Of a DNA stretch of 64,000 bases, positions 56,701 through 64,000 are shown piece by piece. A program made the position numbers and the translations under genes. The stretch lies in the NCBI GenBank assembly GCA_003868215.1, contig QWDQ01000025.1:248001-312000 (forward strand), read 5' to 3'. The DNA comes from Pseudophaeomoniella oleicola (lineage: Eukaryota; Ascomycota; Eurotiomycetes; Phaeomoniellales; Phaeomoniellaceae). Every line of letters begins with the position of its first letter. Positions within the stretch are counted from its first letter, which is position 1. The notes under the pieces are model-generated. The model was not told the origin of the DNA and made no database searches. It worked only from the letters and a program-made list of their open reading frames with translations.

Positions 56701-58554
56701 CGATCTGGCCACTCGGCCTGCGCGTCGTTCTCTAATGAAGGTATTGCAACGTCAGGATCAGGAAGTGCTCTTTCTGGGCTGGAACTTGGCGGCAAGGATG
56801 CGTTGTCAGAGTTGTCATCGTCGTAATCAAATTCTGCATCCCCACGGATCTTGGCAAGAATCGACTCCCTGGATATTCTTGGGGGAGGAGCGGCTAGGCC
56901 ATCCTCGAATTCTTCACTCTGTGATCTATCTTGAGGTCCAAGATCAACGCCTAGACCTTTGTTATCCGCCTCAGGAGCTGGACTACGCTCTTTTGAGTTG
57001 GCACGTCTCATGCGTCGTTCACGTTGCTTTTCAGCCTCGGTCTTTTCGTCGCTATGGTCCTGGGACATCATCAGGCGAAGTCTGTCCTCCAAATTCATGG
57101 AATCACGGCCCATTCCTCTGAGATCTGATTTCGTAAATGGGGCTGGAAGTGGAGGAGAGGGGAGGGACCTCTGAGCACTGCTGACCCTCTCAACTGTGCC
57201 TGAAAGACGATTACTGGCCTCCGCTGAAGTATCTTTAGGAGGAGAAAACCCAGGCAACGGAGGAAGAGGTCGTGCTTGGCCGTTCGAGTCAACCGAGGCC
57301 ACGCTGGTCTGATGCGGCCGGTTGTCGATCTTCATTCCTGGCTGAGCTGTTGGCTCTGGGCTTCCGTACTCGCCATCGAAAGGATCCTCTTCGTTCTTGA
57401 CCAACTCATCATTGGCTCTGTCTGGGCTCATGAACCGCCAATCCTCAGGGAGGACCACTGGGGTCTTGTCGGTATCCTCGAGGGAAGCATCAAAACTATC
57501 CTCGTGGTCGAGAGAAGAGCCTCGGTCATAATCCATATCATCATCAAAGTCCTCATTAGAGTCATAACTTCCTTCCCGTGAACCCGAAGCAATGGACGAT
57601 GGATCAGGTGTAGTCATCTCGTACTCGTTGATCTGTGGTGGAGCTTGGTCGAATGTAACGCTCTTGGCATGTCGATGTCTATATGGTCCCTCAGGAAGCT
57701 CCTTTTCCTCTTGATCCTCAGACCAAATCCCGTTTTCCGGATCGAAGCCCATGTGTCTTGCCATCATACCAGTCTTCTTGGATAAGGAGGATTTCATTGG
57801 GGACGACTGATTTCTGCTTGGAGACAACGGCGCAATAGTGTCAGATCCCGTTGAAGACGAAGGGTTGAAGTTGGTAGTATCCGAATTTTGGGGTGGCGAG
57901 GCCTCATCAGTCTGTGTCTTGCGCCAACCGTCCAAACCTCGCGCACTATACGCATTGCCCTGGAACTGCATACTTAGTGGACGACCAGATGCAAGAGGTC
58001 TATCGAGGTATGTTACACGCGAGGGGTCATATTCATTCTTATGCTCTCGTTCGAACATGGTACTGTTCTTCACCCTTGATGCCTTCTTCAGATTCTCAAT
58101 TGATGATTGCTTTGCACACACTGGTGGCGTATTTTCTCGCTCGAAAAACAATCTGTTCTCCGCGCTCAATCTCCCAGGGGATGTTGTAGATTCGCGGCCT
58201 CTCCAAAACAAACGAGGCGAAGTCGTAATATTGCCGAACGGCGAAGAGTCGAATGGAGACGAATCACCCTTAGAAATAGTGCTCTAAATGGCATTGTCAG
58301 CGGCTATTTTGACTAAGTTACTGCATGTTGCTCATTGTTTACCTTGTCGCCTTGAGGAAAGCTGGGGGAGTTCCTTCGAATACCGCTCGGACTCAATTCA
58401 GACAGAGGTCTGTTTGTTGCAATGGGCATCTTAGTTGGTGATGAACCTGGTGTTGATTTCTGGATGCGCAAAGGCGCAACCTGTTAATTCAAGTTGTTAG
58501 CCACATGCTTGTGTCTCTGCAGGTATGGGCATGTCTCACCGGGTCAGAACTCAT
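53770..58554 (-). CDS. BUD4: Anillin-like bud/septum site protein with C-terminal PH domain
   Basis: Septation and bud-site scaffold (Bud4 in yeast, BUD-4 in moulds) that organises septins and the contractile ring at the cell cortex. Five exons: 58540-58554, 58343-58480, 55250-58283, 54499-55199, 53770-54444; 1,520 aa. The first 1,000 residues are disordered, acidic and Ser/Pro-rich. From about 1,020 an anillin-homology region reads LFVKVVGVKDLDLALPRGE, SYFALTLDNGLHCVTTTWLE, FELVVLTELEFQLTLQVKLE and IGKLELQMLYVPKPKG. A PH domain follows (about 1,297-1,420): YWRRRFFRLNGTKLTAFHES, FRIRFANGEVIDFYADSQAD, WMKALSESVGR. The ending is basic and disordered. All four junctions are in frame and restore conserved residues. 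Divergent from MRH4. Confidence 0.9.
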
Positions 58555-59197
58555 ATTTGCAGCAAGGTGACGAACAATGGATCGAGTTCTCAGCTCATCA
58601 AGCAATCAGAGGCCTCTAATCTGTCGTTCTTTGTCACTCTGGGTTGTGCTATCTCCACAGCTTGAATGCCTGAAGTCAGGTGTGGAATGTTGGCCAAAGA
58701 TAAGATAGTCTCGTGCGCAACTTCAAATAACGAGTGCCTATAGATTCAATGACCGTATTGTCGTAGAGCAGATCACGCCTCTCAAAGTGCGATGCTCGCC
58801 GACCAACGAAGATTTCTAAGTAAGGAAGGTAATTGAAAGTTGATAATCTTAGTGGGAGGAAGAAGGTGTTGATGGGTGAAGTAGATGAAGATGCATTTGG
58901 ATTGGTTATTAGGCGCGGCCTGAGATCACCTGCGGACGCACTCAAAACAATAAACTCCCAAAAGGATCAAGTGGTGACGGTTGGCTAAGCAACGCGGACC
59001 CCAGTACATTTAAACAGCTAAACAGCAAGTTTGGGTCAATGAGATGATTCCCCACCAGAACAATCGTCCCACATTTCTTCGGTAAAGCTAAGGTAAGGCA
59101 ACTCTAAATTTTCATTTGAGGATGCGACTTTACGTCTTGTTGCGATAGGAGAGGCAAGACAACAGGGACAAGGCTGTTGTCCTATACAATCAGTTCA
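58555..59197. promoter_or_regulatory. Divergent promoter of BUD4 and MRH4
   Basis: About 640 bases between start codons. No specific site assigned; a minus-strand frame of 89 codons inside it has no support. Confidence 0.5.
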
Positions 59198-61114
59198 ATG
59201 CTCTCCCGACCTTCTTTGTGCCTGCGGTGCCAATTCGAAGCATTTGTGTCTTCGTGGCGGTCTAAACAAACATCAATTCAGCCATGGAATCAGCGACGTT
59301 CTATGGCAATGGCGCAACGCCAGCGTCGAACCCCTTCTCGTATGACACTGACAGATGATGTTTCTAAGTCGCCTCAGCAGGTTCGCGACGCAGCGCGCCG
59401 CAAGAAGGCACAGCCTGGTCCATTTGCTGGTATGAACAGAGTAGAGGCCAACCTGACTGGTAAATACGTGCAACGCTCTGCAGCTGAGCTCAAACGTTCC
59501 ACCAGTGGAAAAGAGCCCGTCAAGGAAGAAAGGAAAAGGGACAGACCAGCATTTCATGCGCTAAAAATGCAGTCAACCTTAACACCTATATCCTACAACC
59601 AGCGGAATAAGATTAAGGAAAAGCTGGAAGAAGTCGAGAACTTTGAACAGTTCGATTTGCTCCCGGACGTCGGTGCTGCTATATATTCTCAAGCACTGCC
59701 AGATATGGTTGACATCGTCCCAACGCCTGCACAGAAGCTACTGATACCCGCGATGCTCGATAGTGCTCGGAAGCCGCCGCCGAAAGCGAAGAAAGACGGT
59801 TCTCCAATTTTCGATCAGTTTTTACTTGCTGCAGAGACGGGATCGGGCAAAACTCTAGCATACGCCATTCCAGTCGTCGATGCACTGAAGAGAGCTGAGG
59901 TCATTGAGGAGGCGGACGAAGCAGAAGCTGCAGCCGAGAAAGAGGCAAAGAGGCGCAAGAACGAACTAGATCCAACCGACGCTGACGGCCCACCGGCGCA
60001 TCGCACGATGGGCCGACCTAAAGTTATAGTATTGGTGCCTTCGGCAGAGCTGGTCACGCAGATTGGTGGACTTATGAAAAAGCTTGCGCACAAAGTCAAG
60101 TATCGATCCGCTGCCATATCAGCGAAGCATACACCGAGATTTATTACGAACAATCTTTTCAATCCTCGTGGTATCGACGTTGTCGTAACTACACCTCATC
60201 TGATCTCAAGCATTGCAAAGAACGAACCGAACGTGTTTAGCCGCGTGAGTCACCTTGTGATCGACGAAGCAGACTCTTTGCTGGATCGTTCGTTCTCCAA
60301 GACCACCTTGGAAATTATTGACAGAGTCACACCCACACTTAAACAGCTAGTCTTGTGTTCTGCGACAGTCCCCAAAAGTCTGAATAATCTTCTAGACCAG
60401 CGGTTTCCGAATATACGTCGTCTGGTCACCCCCAAATTGCACTCGATTCCTCGTCGCGTCCAGCTTGGAGTGGTGGACGTCGATCGTGGTGGCTTGTACC
60501 GTGGCAATAAGAACATAGCATGCGCAGATATCATATGGTCCATCGGCAAAGCTGTCCATGAGGACAAGGAATCGCGGCATACCCTAAAAACCATGATTGT
60601 CTTCGTCAACGAACGTGAAAAGGCCGAAGAAGTCGCTTCATTCCTTGGGTCAAAAGGCATCGATGCCGCAGCGTTGACCCGCGACACCACCGAAGAACGG
60701 CAATCCGAATTGCTCACCCAGTTTACCGCTCCAACGAAACAAGAAGGTGAACTCAAGAAGAAAACAACATCCAATAACCCATTTGACCCTTTCGAAGAAG
60801 ATGCCCTCACACAGACCTCGAGATCTTCGCCCAGCCTGAACTCATCTACTGGAGCAGGGTCTACCAAACATTTACCGAACGTCAAGGTCCTTGTAACAAC
60901 CGACATTGCCTCCCGGGGCATTGACACCCTAGCCGTTCGCACGGTGATACTGTACGATGTCCCCCACACTACGATTGATTTTATTCATCGACTCGGAAGG
61001 CTTGGGCGTATGGGTAGAAGGGGCCGAGGTATCGTGCTTGTAGGGAAGAATGACAGGAAAGATGTCGTCAGAGAAGTGCAGGATGGGATGTTCAAGGGAC
61101 AGGCTCTCATTTGA
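59198..61114 (+). CDS. MRH4: Mitochondrial DEAD-box RNA helicase
   Basis: ATP-dependent RNA helicase needed for assembly of the large mitochondrial ribosomal subunit. Single exon, ATG at 59198, 638 aa. The N-terminus is basic, with Arg and Ser but few acids (MLSRPSLCLRCQFEAFVSSW), as in a mitochondrial presequence. Motifs in order: Q-like region VPTPAQKLLIPAML; motif I AAETGSGKT (211-219); Ia PSAELVTQIG; Ib TTPHLIS; II DEAD (356-359); III SAT (388-390); IV MIVFVNEREKAEEVASFLGS; V TTDIASRGID; VI HRLGRLGRMGRRGRG. An Ala/Glu-rich insert between motifs I and Ia (about 228-262) and a Ser/Thr insert before motif V are typical of Mrh4. Upstream in-frame sequence has no ATG, which fixes the start. 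Confidence 0.93.
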   Translation: MLSRPSLCLRCQFEAFVSSWRSKQTSIQPWNQRRSMAMAQRQRRTPSRMTLTDDVSKSPQQVRDAARRKKAQPGPFAGMNRVEANLTGKYVQRSAAELKRSTSGKEPVKEERKRDRPAFHALKMQSTLTPISYNQRNKIKEKLEEVENFEQFDLLPDVGAAIYSQALPDMVDIVPTPAQKLLIPAMLDSARKPPPKAKKDGSPIFDQFLLAAETGSGKTLAYAIPVVDALKRAEVIEEADEAEAAAEKEAKRRKNELDPTDADGPPAHRTMGRPKVIVLVPSAELVTQIGGLMKKLAHKVKYRSAAISAKHTPRFITNNLFNPRGIDVVVTTPHLISSIAKNEPNVFSRVSHLVIDEADSLLDRSFSKTTLEIIDRVTPTLKQLVLCSATVPKSLNNLLDQRFPNIRRLVTPKLHSIPRRVQLGVVDVDRGGLYRGNKNIACADIIWSIGKAVHEDKESRHTLKTMIVFVNEREKAEEVASFLGSKGIDAAALTRDTTEERQSELLTQFTAPTKQEGELKKKTTSNNPFDPFEEDALTQTSRSSPSLNSSTGAGSTKHLPNVKVLVTTDIASRGIDTLAVRTVILYDVPHTTIDFIHRLGRLGRMGRRGRGIVLVGKNDRKDVVREVQDGMFKGQALI

Positions 61115-61244
61115 AAGTGGATGGTGGCTGCGAAGGGTGCATGTATCATAAACACATTATTTCCTGGATGGAGAGCAATATGCCTGGCAATCCGTATGTA
61201 CAATCAGCCTCGGGGCAATATAATTACTTCTGACACCCCCTTAC

Positions 61245-62336
61245 TCATACCACTATGCGCTCTGCAGGTGGAGTATTTTGAAGCCAGCCTTCTACATTTT
61301 CCTTCGTCATCCGTTGTAAGCCGTCCGTGGTGGCTTTGCTGCACCAAGCTACGTGGGGACTCACAATCAAGGATAACGTTTTGCTCAGTCCATTGTCCGC
61401 CAGCGCCGTCAGAAGTACAGAGTTCTCTGCTCCAGCGGGCTCGTTAGCAAAAACGTCAGTGGCAGCCCCCGCAATCGCTCCAGTCCTGAGAGCTTCCAAC
61501 AAGCCTGTTTCATCAACAATGCCGCCACGGCTGACGTTGATGAAGATAGCGGAAGTCTGCATCTTCAAGAACTGGGCCATTGAAAACAACCCGAGAGTAT
61601 CGGGGTTGCGTGGCAGACAGAGGAAGATGACAGTAGCGCGGCCCAGTACTTCCTCGAATGGTGTTCTCTGCTGGTCTACTGTAGATGTATGTGACGGTCG
61701 TAAGCGATCCGCAATCAGGACCCTCATCCCAAGCGTACTACAAATCGAGGTTATCTGCTGACCTGCATGTTTCGTATCAGTTCAGCTGCCATGGGCGGTG
61801 GCTATCACTGATAATTTCAACGTACCTACTGCACCATAGCCAAATAGACCTACCACTTCGTCTTGCCATGATAAAGGGGCTTGTCCGCTTTGATTGTCCA
61901 GTGTTTTGATGAGAGTTCCTTGTTGTAGCCATCGTCCCTGTATGGTGGCATGGTGCAATTGTATGAGCTTCCGCCTCGACGCAAAATACAGCGTCATCGC
62001 ATGTTGAGCCACGGCGTCCTTGTTAACGCCCGGGCAATTAAGGACCCGAATTCCTCGCTTCCTGCATGCGGCAGTGTCAATGCAATCAGTACCTACCGAC
62101 ATTACCACAATGAGACGCAGCGCAGGTGTGACTTCTGCCGACAGGGAAGTCGCATCCAGAGGATATGTGGTGATGAGTATTATATCGGCATTGTGAACGC
62201 GCTGGTGAAGCAGGTCTGGGTTGCCCTTGGGTGTAGAATGGTACTTGTCAAGTTTGTAGGATCCTTCCGGTAGGTCAAACTCGGGTATAGGACAGAAGAA
62301 TTCTTCCAATGCGACAATCTTCCACTGACGCTCCAT
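61245..62336 (-). CDS. D-isomer-specific 2-hydroxyacid dehydrogenase
   Basis: NAD(P)-dependent reductase of 2-keto acids to D-2-hydroxy acids. Two exons, 61826-62336 and 61245-61762; 342 aa. The NAD-binding fold has the glycine loop GLFGYGAVGQQ across the splice (about 163-173), an Asp about 20 residues after it (RVLIADRLRP), and the substrate half shows MSVGTDCIDTAACRKRGIRV and NCPGVNKDAVAQHAMTLYF. Catalytic residues are in view: Arg in FINVSRGGIVDE, Glu in DVFANEPAG, and His in VSPHVAW. This set is complete. The exact substrate (glyoxylate, hydroxypyruvate, phosphoglycerate-like) cannot be told. The Asp after the loop favours NAD over NADP. Divergent from an NCS1 permease. Confidence 0.88.
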
Positions 62337-63119
62337 GATGAGCCATTCACAATACTTACAAGTACCAGAAAGAAGATCAAATCTCTTACCATGTCATACC
62401 TATTCAACGGATTTTGGCTTACCGAAGGCTTGGACGGAGGAAGACGCAAAGTGGATCTCGAACCTGGACACCATCGATTGGGGACGTTGAGGCACCTTTC
62501 AGGACAGATGGCCAGTCGCTCACATGGGATATCATGATGGCATCACTGAAGCTGCATCCAATGTTGCTGATGGTTTCTCATATGAAGTAATTTATGGGAC
62601 TGGATTCTCGCTATTGTAAGCCCTTGAAATGTGATCGGATGTACGCATTTGATGAAATTATTGTGCTGATACTGCCAGAAATAGATTGATGAACGATTCG
62701 ACGCCGATATCTGAGAAGCCATACCTCTCGAGTTGGAAATACAGTAACTACCATTACCGTGGATCAGCGACAAGGCCGGCAGTTCATGATAATGCCTGTC
62801 GATGTTGGTGAACCCATTGGACCATGTCGCCGAAATCATGATTATGTGGACTCTTTCTTATAACATTGAGACTATCATGAAGCGATGATGGATCACACAA
62901 CATTGAGCGCCTACCTCCGACCCCCCATGTCTGAACCTCCCTTTTGCGAAGAGTGGACCAGAGCTCTGGCCAAAGCTCATGCCGAGAAGGCTCCTGTAGG
63001 CATATATTAGTATTGCAAGGTGCTGGTGATTCTCCTGGTCCGCGGAACCCGGATTGACTAAATAGATTCACCTAACAGACGAGAGGACATCATCTTGAGG
63101 AGTGTTCCCGACTGCCAAT
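62337..63119. promoter_or_regulatory. Divergent promoter of the 2-hydroxyacid dehydrogenase and NCS1 permease
   Basis: About 780 bases between start codons. One HGATAR-type site is seen on the minus strand near 62,873, no more than chance. Several minus-strand frames here lack family signals. Confidence 0.45.
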
Positions 63120-64000
63120 ATGGAAGACCAGGAGAAGAACGGCGAGATCATAGACACCTCGCCCACCCGATATGCTGTCGAACAAGGGACCATGGAGGAG
63201 CTTGCGACCGCGACTCCTGCAACAAACATGCTGCAGAGGTTTGCGAATCGGCTGGACAGCCTCGCCGGCGTTGAGGCTCGAGGTATCGAGCGCGTTCCCG
63301 CAGAAATGCGGCATCGAAAAATGGCCATGAAGGATTATTTCGGAATGGGTGTGATGTGGTTCAGTATCAAGTATGTCGAAGGCCTCGTCAACGACGAACC
63401 TATCCGCTGATATGATGCCTTCAGTTGTACGGCCAACCAGATGAGTCTGGGTATCTTAGGGCCAATCGCCTATAACTTGGGTTTCGTGGACAGTGTGCTG
63501 TAAGCGAGACGATGTGAAGCACAATCCGCACGACCAGTGGCTGACAAGGCTCTGAGGGCAGACTGTGTATGTTCGGAACCATTCTTGGCGCGATATGTGC
63601 TGGTTATCTTGCAAGTTTTGGTCCAATCTCTGGTAATCGAACGCTCGTCATTGCTGTCTGTACAGGTCTTCTCCTATACGATGTATGTCAATGCTGATGA
63701 GTCACAGAGGTATTCGATGGGCTGGTGGCCGTCAAAGCTCTGTGTAATCCTCAACTGGGTCATCGAGATCGGCTACGGTCTAGTCGACTGCCTGATTGCT
63801 GGGCTTCTCCTTTCTGCAGTTAATGGACAGGGCATGTCAGTCATCGTCGGCATTGTCATATCCGCGATCATCACGGTAAGATCATCTGAACTTACCCTCC
63901 AGGTGGCCATCTAACTGTCATAGTGGGTAGTGGCGACATTTGGCATCAAATGGTTCCATGCATTCGAGAGGTACGTAGTATTCCACGATCTGCAGTATAC
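63120..64000 (+). CDS. NCS1 nucleobase/cytosine-type permease, 5' part
   Basis: N-terminal part of a nucleobase:cation symporter-1 (purine-cytosine permease branch), cut by the window end. Exons seen: 63120-63370, 63425-63499, 63562-63655, 63708-63875, 63924-63970 and onward. The cytosolic N-terminus carries GIERVPAEMRHRKMAMKDYF, followed by GMGVMWFSINCTANQMSLGI (helix 1), FGTILGAICAGYLASFGPIS (helix 2), RYSMGWWPSKLCVILNWVIE and YGLVDCLIAGLLLSAVNGQG, then MSVIVGIVISAIITWVVATF. These match fungal Fcy-type permeases for cytosine, purines or related compounds. The intron at 63656-63707 has a GTCTGT donor, off the usual GTAAGT, but it is needed to join NRTLVIA to RYSMGWW. Substrate is not determined. 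Confidence 0.85.

Noticed and set aside
1-64000. Transposons, LTR elements or viral relics
   Set aside because: No reverse transcriptase, integrase, transposase, capsid-type gene, long terminal repeats or target-site duplications were seen in either strand.

Overview
The window is nuclear DNA of a filamentous ascomycete (Pezizomycotina; a eurotiomycete-like fungus is the best guess, but no marker fixes the order). The reasons are dense protein genes on both strands, short GT-AG introns of about 50-80 bases (longest seen 170), polar low-complexity regions typical of moulds, and clear orthologues of fungal genes: VTC4, OST1, the complex I 24-kDa subunit, OXP1, UBP12, SNX41, ESS1/PIN1, RPB9, mitochondrial uL14, SET9, PEX8, BUD4 and MRH4. 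I found no tRNA, rRNA, CRISPR array, transposon, viral relic or obvious secondary-metabolite cluster. Gene models were built by hand from splice signals and reading frame; where exons are listed, their lengths add up to whole codons.

Layout. 0-5 kb: a DUF1349 protein, a small unassigned three-exon gene, and a PLP enzyme of the class V aminotransferase/cysteine desulfurase-like family. 5-11.4 kb: the vacuolar polyphosphate polymerase VTC4, then OST1 divergent from the complex I 24-kDa subunit. 11.8-23 kb: a DUF6594 membrane protein; then a Dal5-type permease divergent from a complete 5-oxoprolinase, with GATA-factor-like motifs and a perfect 16-bp palindrome between them; then an epoxide hydrolase ending in SKL and a microsatellite-rich gap. 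23-36 kb: a long disordered protein, the deubiquitinase UBP12, the PX-BAR protein SNX41 and a small membrane protein. 36-41 kb: gene-poor, with unassigned lineage-type genes. 41-48 kb: ESS1 and RPB9 (both act on RNA polymerase II) sharing a divergent promoter, mitochondrial uL14 facing RPB9, and the H4K20 methyltransferase SET9. 48-64 kb: a Myb-like protein, PEX8 (ends SKL), a TMEM170-like protein, BUD4 divergent from the mitochondrial helicase MRH4, and a D-2-hydroxyacid dehydrogenase divergent from an NCS1 permease that is cut by the window end.

How the genes work together. Most are housekeeping genes without shared pathways. The one group that looks functional is permease + 5-oxoprolinase (13.7-20.7 kb), which may import and open 5-oxoproline or a similar cyclic amide to yield glutamate under nitrogen control. 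I see no strong candidate for a wholly new system; the more interesting items are this module, the SKL-tagged epoxide hydrolase, the very small coding exons of ESS1, and several unassigned multi-exon genes.
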